Shown here: in pieces, positions 1-5,373 of the stretch | Layout of the letters: every line of letters begins with the position of its first letter | Position numbering within the stretch: the stretch's first letter is position 1 | DNA from: Acidobacteriaceae bacterium | GTDB lineage: Bacteria > Acidobacteriota > Terriglobia > Terriglobales > Acidobacteriaceae | DNA length: 6,692 bases | Assembly (NCBI GenBank): GCA_003167305.1 | Contig: PMTP01000102.1 | Location: 3,329 to 10,020, forward strand | Reading direction: 5' to 3' | Notes under the pieces: generated by a model | Database searches by the model: none | Told to the model about the DNA's origin: nothing | Seen by the model: the letters and a program-made list of their open reading frames with translations, nothing else | Translations under genes and position numbers: made by a program

Positions 1-270
1 GGCGCATCCTTCCTGGCGCCGCTCGGCAATCTCGAATTCGTGGACGGCCAGTTTCCTTCCACCGCCGATGTGCTGGTCGAGGTGACCGCGTTGGACGCCG
101 TCTATCAGGTTGCCCAAACCTGGCTGCGCACTGAAGGAGGAGAAGCTGCCGAAGCGCGCCTCACTCCCATCACCGATACCCACTGGAAGTCGCGCCTTTT
201 CACCGTCGAGCCCGTCCCGGGTTTTGCGTTTTCTTTTTGGGCGTGGACCGATCCGCTCAAGGGCAAGCCG
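1..270 (+). CDS. Partial upstream coding segment, in frame with ribH (unidentified beta-rich domain)
   Basis: This reading frame is open from the first base, shows the GC-rich third positions of a real gene, and has no stop before it runs into ribH. The other two forward frames are interrupted early. The roughly 90 visible residues alternate polar and hydrophobic positions, with short strands such as DVLVEVTAL, WKSRLFTVEP and FAFSFWAWTD. That pattern looks like an immunoglobulin-like beta-sandwich. There is a faint resemblance to the N-terminal beta domain of GlgE-type maltosyltransferases, which I do not consider an assignment. The segment is either the end of an upstream protein fused in frame to lumazine synthase, or an upstream gene whose stop was lost by mutation or sequence error. 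A GTG at base 40 is a formal start candidate, but the coding pattern continues to its left. The function is unknown. Confidence 0.55.
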
Positions 271-789
271 GTGGCCGTCGAAGGCGATCTCTCCGCCGCG
301 GGCATGAAATTTGGCGTCGTCGTCGCCCGCTGGAATGCGGTGATTACCGAACGTTTGCTGGAAGGCTCTCTGGATGCCCTGCTGCGCAGCGGCGCCAATC
401 GCAGCGAGATCGAAGTCGTCCGCGTTCCCGGCGCATGGGAGATTCCCTCGGCCGCCCGCGCCCTTGCCAACTCAGGACGCGTGGACGCCATCATTACCCT
501 GGGATGTTTACTGCGCGGCGAGACCGCCCACTACGAGGCCATCTACAACGAAGTCGCCCGTGGCATCGGCCAGTCGCAGCAGGAGACGGGCATTCCCCAC
601 AGCTTTGGCGTGCTCACCTGCGAGACGCTGGAGCAGGCCCTCAACCGCGCCGGCATCAAGGCCGGCAACAAGGGCTTTGAAGCCGCCGTCGCGGCCATCG
701 AGATGGTCTCGCTCACTCGCAAGCTGCAGCAAGACCGGGGCCCCCACGGACAGGTCTTCGTTCGTGGGCTGGAAGGCGGAGCACAGTGA
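271..789 (+). CDS. ribH: 6,7-dimethyl-8-ribityllumazine synthase (RibH)
   Basis: RibH condenses 5-amino-6-ribitylamino-uracil with 3,4-dihydroxy-2-butanone 4-phosphate, the penultimate step of riboflavin synthesis. It is cytosolic and usually forms pentamers or 60-mer capsids. The family landmarks appear in order: KFGVVVARWNAVITERLLEG at the N-terminus (Trp in place of the usual Phe of the RFN motif), VPGAWEIP, the loop LRGETAHYEAIYNEVARGI with the catalytic His, FGVLTCETLEQALNRAG, and the phosphate-binding region AGNKGFEAA. With the GTG at 271 as start the protein has 172 residues and the catalytic His is residue 87, matching His88 of the Bacillus subtilis enzyme. AAGGG at 259-263, 7 nt upstream, is a good ribosome-binding site. 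However, the frame is open to the window edge, so a longer fused product cannot be excluded. The stop overlaps the nusB start (GTGA), indicating translational coupling. The family call is secure; the start is less so. Confidence 0.93.
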   Translation: MAVEGDLSAAGMKFGVVVARWNAVITERLLEGSLDALLRSGANRSEIEVVRVPGAWEIPSAARALANSGRVDAIITLGCLLRGETAHYEAIYNEVARGIGQSQQETGIPHSFGVLTCETLEQALNRAGIKAGNKGFEAAVAAIEMVSLTRKLQQDRGPHGQVFVRGLEGGAQ

Positions 790-1223
790 CCGCCGGGCAG
801 CATCCCGCGTCGGGAGGACGCCGCAAGTCGCGCGAGCTGGCGATGCAAATGCTCTATCAGGCGGACATCGGCAAGCAGACCCCCGACCAGGTCCGCGCCA
901 ACTTCTGGAAGGCCGCCGACGAGGTCGAGCCCGAAGTCCGCGGCTTTGCCGAAGACCTCTTCCGCGTGGCCGTCGAGCACCAGGAGCAGATCGACGAGCT
1001 GCTCGTCGCCAACTCCAAGCACTGGCGCCTGGAGCGCATGCCCGCCGTGGACCGCAACCTGCTGCGCATGGCCGTAGGCGAGATGCTCGGCTTCAAAGCC
1101 ACGCCCTTCCCCATCGTCATCAACGAAGCTCTGGAGATCGGCCGCCGCTTCTCCACCCCCGAGTCCATCAACTTCCTCAATGGAATGCTGGACGCGATTG
1201 CTCGCGGGCTGATCGGCAAGTAA
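786..1223 (+). CDS. nusB: Transcription antitermination factor NusB
   Basis: NusB binds the boxA RNA element together with NusE (ribosomal protein S10) and takes part in the antitermination complex that keeps RNA polymerase processive on rRNA operons. The 145-residue product has the family's usual length and all-helical signatures: an N-terminal GRRKSRELAMQMLYQAD helix, a central segment with HWRLERMPAVDRNLLRMAVGEML, the conserved PIVINEALEIGRRF, and a C-terminal FLNGMLDAIARGL. The GTG start overlaps the ribH TGA by 4 nt. GGAAGGCGGAG just upstream, inside the end of ribH, supplies the ribosome-binding site. The in-frame ATG at 843 would remove the conserved RRKSRELA segment, so it is not the start. 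The ribH-nusB order is common in bacteria and supports both calls. Confidence 0.96.
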   Translation: MTAGQHPASGGRRKSRELAMQMLYQADIGKQTPDQVRANFWKAADEVEPEVRGFAEDLFRVAVEHQEQIDELLVANSKHWRLERMPAVDRNLLRMAVGEMLGFKATPFPIVINEALEIGRRFSTPESINFLNGMLDAIARGLIGK

Positions 1224-1250
1224 GGGATTAGGGATCAGAGAAAAAAGGAC

Positions 1251-1304
1251 TGGGTGCCCCACCTTCGGCACGTCTTTGTTTTTGCGCCTAAGGTGGGATA
1301 CCCA
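1251..1304. repeat. Imperfect inverted repeat, acidobacterial dispersed-repeat type
   Basis: TGGGTGCCCCACCTT (1251-1265) pairs with AAGGTGGGATACCCA (1290-1304) across a 24-nt loop. As RNA, the 15-bp stem has one G-U wobble and one C-A mismatch. It lies between the ends of the convergent genes nusB and the lectin gene. No U-rich tract follows on either strand, so it is not a textbook intrinsic terminator, although a stem of this strength could slow polymerase or protect 3' ends. From memory, elements with GGGTGCCCCACC/GGTGGGATACCC arms occur in many copies in Terriglobia genomes and give rise to spurious small ORFs. That recollection cannot be verified here. Confidence 0.7.
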
Positions 1305-1343
1305 TATCCATCGCTCTCAATAGCTTTTGGCTGGCTGCTCTGC

Positions 1344-2180
1344 TTACGATTGATAGAACGATCCGTTGGCTGCGATGACCCAGTTATTGGCGATCGACGC
1401 GCTTAGCCCGTTGTAGGTATCGGTCAGCGTTACGGAGAGCGAGGCGCCGCCGAAGCCCAGGGAAGCGTCAATGGCAAAAGAGGCCGCCACTACACCTCCA
1501 AAATCAGCGGTGTAAACCGGCGGACCCTGCGCATTGGTATCGACATTCTCATTCGTGATCGTGTATTCGCACATGACTCCGCCGCCGGGGAAGAAGCCAT
1601 TGGCGATGAACGCCACGGTTAGTGTGTTGCCGCTCAAATGAACATCGTTGGGATTGAGCAGCGTGACCGTCGGGTTATATTTGTAGAACGTAGGGGCCGT
1701 GATGGTCCAAAGCTGGTTCCCCTTGCCTGGCTGTAGCGGGAAAACGTCGAGCAGCGTCTCCGCCTTGGGCGGGCCATTCTTCTCTTGAATATCCACGACC
1801 AGATCGCCCAGAGCGCTTTGGATGTTGAAACTGTTCTGATTGGTAGGTAGCCCGTCAACTTGAAGCTGTCCGTTGTAGGTGTAGGGAACGATCTTCCAAA
1901 GTTGATTGTGCTTGCCTGATTGCAGCGGGTAAACATCGAGCAGCGTCTCCGGCTTGGGCGTGCCATTCTTCTCCTGCACATCCATTACCAGATTGCCCAG
2001 AGCGCTGACGATGACATAATACCCGCTTGGATCCGGCTGGAATTCCCAAAGCTGGTTAGGCTTGTTTGTCCTTTGCGGGTAGATGTCGAGAAGAGTCTCA
2101 GCCTTGGGTGTGCCGTTCTTCTCCTGAACGTCGATGCAAAATTTGGTCATCGGGTTCGAAATAACGTACTGGTTGCTCAT
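1344..2180 (-). CDS. Ricin-type beta-trefoil lectin-like protein with C-terminal beta-rich domain
   Basis: The 278-residue product contains three R-type repeats, each running from an Asp (D17, D67, D130) to a QxW motif (Q43-L-W45, Q93-L-W95, Q156-L-W158). This is the hallmark of a beta-trefoil carbohydrate-binding domain. Residues from about 165 to 278 form a second, strand-rich, glycine-rich region with immunoglobulin-like character that I do not recognise. No enzyme domain is present. The chosen ATG at 2180 has AAGGAG 7 nt upstream on the minus strand; an in-frame ATG at 2213 lacks such a site and adds a basic tail. The N-terminus, MSNQYVISNPMTKF, is not a signal peptide, so a lectin-like protein without an evident Sec export route is notable. 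The three repeats are unusually alike, suggesting recent duplication or homogenisation. Binding of sugar is inferred from the family, and the ligand is unknown. Confidence 0.85.
   Translation of the reverse strand: MSNQYVISNPMTKFCIDVQEKNGTPKAETLLDIYPQRTNKPNQLWEFQPDPSGYYVIVSALGNLVMDVQEKNGTPKPETLLDVYPLQSGKHNQLWKIVPYTYNGQLQVDGLPTNQNSFNIQSALGDLVVDIQEKNGPPKAETLLDVFPLQPGKGNQLWTITAPTFYKYNPTVTLLNPNDVHLSGNTLTVAFIANGFFPGGGVMCEYTITNENVDTNAQGPPVYTADFGGVVAASFAIDASLGFGGASLSVTLTDTYNGLSASIANNWVIAANGSFYQS
1707..1793 (-). repeat. Trefoil repeat unit 3 of the lectin gene
   Basis: This 87-bp unit encodes residues 130-158 (DIQEKNGPPKAETLLD through NQLW). It differs from unit 2 at 6 of 29 residues and from unit 1 at 9 of 29. 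It lies 189 bp from unit 2, with a longer intervening segment rich in Asn, Gln and Tyr. Confidence 0.85.
1896..1982 (-). repeat. Trefoil repeat unit 2 of the lectin gene
   Basis: This 87-bp unit encodes residues 67-95 (DVQEKNGTPKPETLLD through NQLW). It matches unit 1 at 22 of 29 residues and unit 3 at 23 of 29, with clear nucleotide similarity as well. Confidence 0.85.
2046..2132 (-). repeat. Trefoil repeat unit 1 of the lectin gene
   Basis: This 87-bp unit encodes residues 17-45 (DVQEKNGTPKAETLLD through NQLW). It is exactly 150 bp from unit 2, and its QRTNKP stretch is the most diverged part of the three copies. Confidence 0.85.
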
Positions 2181-2213
2181 GGGGAAGCTCCTTTTCTTCG
2201 TGCTGGTCCACAC

Positions 2214-2222
2214 ATCGTACCA
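2214..2222 (-). promoter_or_regulatory. Candidate extended -10 promoter of the lectin gene
   Basis: On the minus strand this reads TGG-TACGAT, an extended -10 (TGn followed by TAnnAT). It predicts transcription starting near 2207 and a leader of about 27 nt that contains the AAGGAG ribosome-binding site. No good -35 hexamer is seen at 17 bp, which fits the extended -10 class but leaves the call tentative. The rest of the 167-bp gap up to the next gene shows no further structure. Confidence 0.4.
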
Positions 2223-2347
2223 TTCGAGCGCGATGCCGCGACAGATAAACTTTACGGTTCGAGGATCTCAGCAGGGCACTGCACCCCTTGGACTGCGATC
2301 GGGGGAATCACAATAATGATTGCGATTTACATTTTCGGCAACTACTT

Positions 2348-3118
2348 TTACCGGCAAGCCTCGCCGGGACGGTCGAGCACATCGTTGGTTCGTGCCCGGT
2401 TGTCATGGCGCAGCACGGCGCCCGATTTCAGAACCAGCCTTCTGTCCAGGCTGAGCAGCGGATCGAGTGTCGCGACCGCTCCCACCGGCTCGCCCGCCAT
2501 CGTTTGCGCGCAGTACCAATCCTTTCCGTACGCATCGCCGTTCTTATACCACCGCTGGCAGGTGATCGTTGTTTTATCGGAATCCAGGTTGCAGCGATAC
2601 CAGAGAAAGAGATCGTCTTTGCCGGAGCCGGCCAGCGGAAAGGCGTCGGCGGGAACCTTTGCCGGCCGCTTTTGCGCGTAGGCGGCCGCAAGAATCGGCC
2701 CATGCACAGCGCTGACGCAGCCGCCGTCTTTGAAGTTCTCAAACTGGGAGCCGCGCTGGAGCTTCATCACCGGGCCATCGGGCGGCTTGACCCACAGAAA
2801 TCGCCGGTTGAATCGAAGCTGAAGCTGCTTGCCGGCCAGCTCTTCCATGGCGGAGAATTTGCCCTCATGCAGGTAGCTTCTTCCTTCCCCCACCAACACT
2901 TGATCGCCGAGCCGGAAGCAGAAGGCGCTGGCCGTATCGGTGAGCGCGGAGCAACCATCGCCGCAGGGAAGATAAGTCGCCGCCTCCACCAGCGTCGCCG
3001 CGGAAAACTCCTTGGACTCTTTCGCCGAAGCGCAAAGGCACAAGCACAGCGCCGCGCAGGTGGCCAGGGCAATGCGCGGCAATGCTCTGCATCGTATCGA
3101 ATAAAAGGATTGCATCAT
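2348..3118 (-). CDS. Secreted cysteine-rich protein of unknown function
   Basis: I do not recognise the family. Starting at the ATG at 3118, the product has 256 residues and a convincing Sec signal peptide: Arg at 9, 11 and 15, a hydrophobic core around ALATCAALCLCLC, and a likely signal peptidase I site after ASA (residue 32). The mature part carries eight cysteines (residues 52, 56, 67, 134, 176, 187, 203, 255), an even number that suggests disulfides and a periplasmic or extracellular location. Aromatic segments such as LFLWYRC and RWYKNGDAYGKDWYC suggest a compact beta-rich fold. Two adjacent ATGs (3118 and 3115) are possible; the nearest purine-rich site, GGAGAG, lies 13 nt upstream, rather far. 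A TTG at 3187 would extend the frame but bury the signal peptide. A perfect TTGACA (minus strand, 3210-3215) lies upstream without a good -10. The long open frame on the opposite strand is a GC-bias shadow. Confidence 0.75.
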   Translation of the reverse strand: MMQSFYSIRCRALPRIALATCAALCLCLCASAKESKEFSAATLVEAATYLPCGDGCSALTDTASAFCFRLGDQVLVGEGRSYLHEGKFSAMEELAGKQLQLRFNRRFLWVKPPDGPVMKLQRGSQFENFKDGGCVSAVHGPILAAAYAQKRPAKVPADAFPLAGSGKDDLFLWYRCNLDSDKTTITCQRWYKNGDAYGKDWYCAQTMAGEPVGAVATLDPLLSLDRRLVLKSGAVLRHDNRARTNDVLDRPGEACR

Positions 3119-3300
3119 GCGCTTAAAGGTACTCTCCGCCGTTCCCGTCTCGCAAGCGACGCGAAAATGGCGAGCTTTTTGAGCCAATGCCCGGAAATTG
3201 CCCTGAGCCTGTCAACAGCCTGCCTTTGTGAGTAGGCGCATGAGGCCCGATTCCTCAAACCGGGGAATGCACGAATCTCAGAAAACCGGAGTGGTTTGGG

Positions 3301-3897
3301 TTACGCCAGCTTCATTCCCATGCGCCGCGCCCTGCCCAGGGTGCGCGCGGACAGCGGAGAGTGCGGTTCGCCGGCAGCCAGGCCGATCCACAGGCTGCCC
3401 ACCGGCCGGGCGCCCAGCATCTTTGCCGTCAAGCGCAAAGCCCGCGACGCTCCGGTGGCAATGGGAATCAGTAAGCCCGGCATCCCGGCCGAAGAGACCA
3501 GCACAGCCTTGCGCGGCTGCAGCTTGCTGCGCTGCGTGAGCAGATTCTGTCCCCAAGGCCAGTAGAAATAGCCCAGCAATCTCTCCAGAAACCTGCGGAA
3601 GATGGCCGTCACATTGTAGTAATTGACCGGCGAGCCAAGCACCAGCGAGTCCGCCGCCTCAATCTCCGTCAAAATCGATTCCAGGCAGTCCTGCTGCGCG
3701 CACTTGCCCCGCTCCACGCCCGGCGTTTGCGTGCACTGCCGGCAGTTGGTGCAGAAATTAATGTGCTGCTCGGTCAGGTAGATGGTATGCGTCTCGGCGC
3801 CCTTCTCCCGCGCCCCTTCCAGTATGGCTTCCACCGTGCGATCCACGACTCCGCCCTTGCGATAGCTGCCGACGATCGCCACAACCTTCTTGCTCAT
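3301..3897 (-). CDS. NADPH-dependent FMN reductase / flavodoxin-fold protein with cysteine cluster
   Basis: The 198-residue cytosolic protein has the flavodoxin-like fold of the NADPH-dependent FMN reductase superfamily. MSKKVVAIVGSYRKGGVVDR is strand 1 plus the FMN-phosphate loop (GSxRxGG), and LVLGSPVNYYNVTAIFRRFLER is the conserved flavin-ring segment (SPVYxxxxTAxxKxFxDR type). Between them is a cysteine-rich insertion with Cys49, 52, 55, 66 and 71 (CTNCRQC followed by GKCAQQDC). Such spacing occurs in flavoproteins related to iron-sulfur flavoprotein (Isf), where it binds a 4Fe-4S cluster, but also in relatives without one, so cluster binding is only possible. The ATG at 3897 is chosen because GGAG stands 7 nt upstream and the Rossmann-type strand begins at once; the 33 extra residues from 3996 are basic and unlike the family. 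The substrate is unknown: quinone, nitro-compound or electron-carrier reduction are family possibilities. Divergent from the lipoprotein gene. Confidence 0.88.
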   Translation of the reverse strand: MSKKVVAIVGSYRKGGVVDRTVEAILEGAREKGAETHTIYLTEQHINFCTNCRQCTQTPGVERGKCAQQDCLESILTEIEAADSLVLGSPVNYYNVTAIFRRFLERLLGYFYWPWGQNLLTQRSKLQPRKAVLVSSAGMPGLLIPIATGASRALRLTAKMLGARPVGSLWIGLAAGEPHSPLSARTLGRARRMGMKLA

Positions 3898-3922
3898 TGC
3901 AGTTCTCCGTTTTCTGAAATGC

Positions 3923-3928
3923 ATTCTA
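3923..3928 (-). promoter_or_regulatory. Candidate -10 element of the FMN reductase gene
   Basis: The minus strand reads TAGAAT, five of six matches to TATAAT, about 26 nt before the ATG. This predicts a short leader carrying the GGAG ribosome-binding site. The hexamer 17 bp further up, TGCAAA, is a weak -35. Confidence 0.4.
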
Positions 3929-3999
3929 CTGCAAACGGAAACTTCTTTGCAGTGACTGGCAACCAGGGAAACTCCGCCTCTCCGCCGCATTGCCATTCC

Positions 4000-4014
4000 T
4001 GCTATTCTTTACAG
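4000..4014 (+). promoter_or_regulatory. Extended -10 promoter predicting a leaderless lipoprotein transcript
   Basis: TGC-TATTCT (4000-4008) is an extended -10. The next 6 nt, TTACAG, bring transcription to the first base of the GTG at 4015. There is no usable ribosome-binding site before that GTG, as expected for a leaderless mRNA. The same layout is seen before the gene at 6616. Confidence 0.45.
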
Positions 4015-4587
4015 GTGATTCAGCGCTCAAGACTCAAAGGATTTGCGGCAATGGGCCTGCTGTTGGGCGTGGCTCTCGCCGCCTGCCACAAGGAAGAGCA
4101 GGCCGTCGTCGGCGTCGCCCAGACTGCCCTCACTGCCGAGCAAAAGGCGCAAGCCGCCGCTCAGGCCGCCGCCACCGAACGTGACAGCCAGCGCGCCGCC
4201 CTGGCCCTGATTCCGCTGCCCACCAAGAGCATGTATGTGGACGTGCATGAGCCGGGCGCATGGGCCAATCCCTTTCTCTCCGTCGATGCCGGCGCCTTCA
4301 ACCTCCGCATCACCCTCGCTGACGCCAACCCCAGCACCGTGGGCCAGGGAACCATGCTGCGCCCCGAGGCCGCCCGCCGCCAGGAGATGCAGTTGCGCCC
4401 CGCCGACCTTGTCCAGGCTCTGATCGCCCTGCCTCCCGGCGCATGGCGCTATGGCCGCGTCATCGCCGTCGCCGAGTCGCCCCTGGCCAGCCGCAAGGAC
4501 CGCCCCCAGGTTCGCCGCAACCTCGAAGCCGCCATCCAGCAGCTCAACGACCTCGGCATCGTCGTCGAAGAGTGGCCCACGCGCTAG
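4015..4587 (+). CDS. Orphan lipoprotein of unknown function
   Basis: The 190-residue product begins with a lipoprotein signal peptide: basic n-region (R4, R6, K8), hydrophobic stretch MGLLLGVALA, and lipobox L21-A22-A23-C24. It should therefore be lipidated at Cys24 and anchored to a membrane. An alanine- and glutamine-rich helix follows (about residues 38-65, AEQKAQAAAQAAATERDSQR), probably a spacer or coiled coil. After it comes a compact C-terminal domain of about 120 residues with SMYVDVHEPGAWANPFLSVD, FNLRITLADANPSTVGQG and a final amphipathic segment VRRNLEAAIQQLNDLGIVVEEW. I do not recognise this domain. The GTG at 4015 is preferred because it supplies the positive n-region and sits at the predicted transcription start. 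The ATG at 4051 has AAAGGA upstream but would leave an uncharged signal peptide. Convergent with the response regulator gene downstream. Confidence 0.78.
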   Translation: MIQRSRLKGFAAMGLLLGVALAACHKEEQAVVGVAQTALTAEQKAQAAAQAAATERDSQRAALALIPLPTKSMYVDVHEPGAWANPFLSVDAGAFNLRITLADANPSTVGQGTMLRPEAARRQEMQLRPADLVQALIALPPGAWRYGRVIAVAESPLASRKDRPQVRRNLEAAIQQLNDLGIVVEEWPTR

Positions 4588-4661
4588 AGTTTTTCTTGGT
4601 CTGACGGGCCACTCGCTTAAACGGGAGTATAAGGATTACCGGCCATACAGGAGTTGAATGG

Positions 4662-4676
4662 CGCCAACGGCGTTTT
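4662..4676 (+). terminator. Very weak hairpin plus T-tract after the lipoprotein gene
   Basis: CGCC-aac-GGCG is followed directly by TTTT and TCT, 75 nt past the lipoprotein stop. The stem has only four strong pairs plus wobbles, so this is a marginal terminator candidate. It lies in the 153-bp gap between two convergent genes, where a terminator would be expected. Confidence 0.2.
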
Positions 4677-4740
4677 CTGTTACTGATTCCTTGGCAACTT
4701 TATCGCTGGTTATCGACTGCAATCAGCGTTCGAATCGTAT

Positions 4741-5373
4741 TTAGAGCCAACCTCGGCTACGAGCGATGCGGGCGGCGTCAACACGGTTGGTTGCGCCGAG
4801 TTTGTTGATGGCATCCGAGAGATAGTTGCGGACGGTTCCTTCGGAGAGACGAAGTTGAGCGGCGATTTCAGCGGATGAAATGCCCTCACCGGCGCGATTG
4901 AGGATCTGGCGCTCACGATCGGAAAGCGGATCTTCACCTGCGTTCCAGGCATCGGCTGCGAGGGTGGGGTCGATGACGCGCAGTCCAGCGTGAACACGCC
5001 GAATGGCCTCCGCCAGTTCACTCACCGGCCGCTCCTTGAGCAAGTAGCCAAAGGCACCGGCATCAAGCGCGCGGCGTAGATAACCGGGGCGCGCAAAGGT
5101 GGTAAGAATGATGACGCGAGCTTTGCCATTGCCGGACTTAAGATCAGAGGCTAGTTCCAGGCCGGAGCGCTCCGGCATCTCGATATCGGTGATGACAATG
5201 TCAGGAGCGAGTTCGCTTGCGAGCCTGAGTGCCTCACGGCCATTGGCAGCCTGGGCGACTACGGCGATGTCGCGTTCCAGATTGAGCAGAGCTGCAAGAG
5301 CTCCGCGTAACATGGTCTGATCCTCGGCAATAAGGACGCGGATCGGTTTTTCCGACTTGCTGGCGTTGCTCAT
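4741..5373 (-). CDS. DesR-like response regulator, NarL/FixJ family
   Basis: This 210-residue regulator should be phosphorylated by the kinase encoded just upstream and then bind DNA as a dimer. The receiver domain (residues 11-125) shows the acidic pair E17-D18, the phosphoacceptor D63 in VITDIEMPERSGLE, T91 in IILTT, and the conserved K113 in YLLKE. A linker leads to a LuxR-type helix-turn-helix (about 148-205): LSDRERQIL, SSAEIAAQLRLSEGTVRNYLSDAINKLG, then the ending ARIARSRGWL. These signatures are very close to those of DesR-type regulators. The ATG at 5373 overlaps the kinase stop (ATGA), so the two are co-transcribed and probably translationally coupled; GAGGA lies about 10 nt upstream, inside the kinase gene. 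An upstream in-frame start at 5424 would overlap the kinase further and is unlikely. The target is unknown; the palindrome at 6566-6583 is the obvious candidate site. No desaturase gene is in view, so the name desR is not given. Confidence 0.94.
   Translation of the reverse strand: MSNASKSEKPIRVLIAEDQTMLRGALAALLNLERDIAVVAQAANGREALRLASELAPDIVITDIEMPERSGLELASDLKSGNGKARVIILTTFARPGYLRRALDAGAFGYLLKERPVSELAEAIRRVHAGLRVIDPTLAADAWNAGEDPLSDRERQILNRAGEGISSAEIAAQLRLSEGTVRNYLSDAINKLGATNRVDAARIARSRGWL

Noticed and set aside
374..1231. Plus-strand frame of 285 codons across ribH and nusB
   Set aside because: Proline- and arginine-rich translation with no family features, overlapping two confidently identified genes in another frame.
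2351..2367. Hairpin CCGGC-aagcctc-GCCGG at the end of the secreted protein gene
   Set aside because: It lies inside the coding sequence end and no T-tract follows on either strand, so it does not support a terminator.
3187..3215. Perfect TTGACA on the minus strand upstream of the secreted protein gene as a full promoter
   Set aside because: The hexamer 17 bp downstream is GGGCAT, a very poor -10, and shifted spacings give nothing better. It is mentioned with the gene but not called.
2288..3235. Long plus-strand open frame (315 codons) opposite the secreted protein gene
   Set aside because: Its translation is low-complexity, basic and domain-free, while the minus strand has a clean signal peptide, regular cysteines and better codon pattern. 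It is a GC-bias shadow.
3283..3297. Hairpin AAACC/GGTTT just past the FMN reductase stop on the minus strand
   Set aside because: The stem is only five pairs, mostly A-T at the base, and only two further T residues follow. Too weak to call a terminator.
4658..4744. Possible 28-residue plus-strand ORF with AGGAG upstream (MAPTAFSVTDSLATLS...)
   Set aside because: The spacing to the ATG is only 4 nt, the frame runs into the end of the convergent regulator gene, and there is no coding bias or recognisable motif. Chance is the simpler reading.
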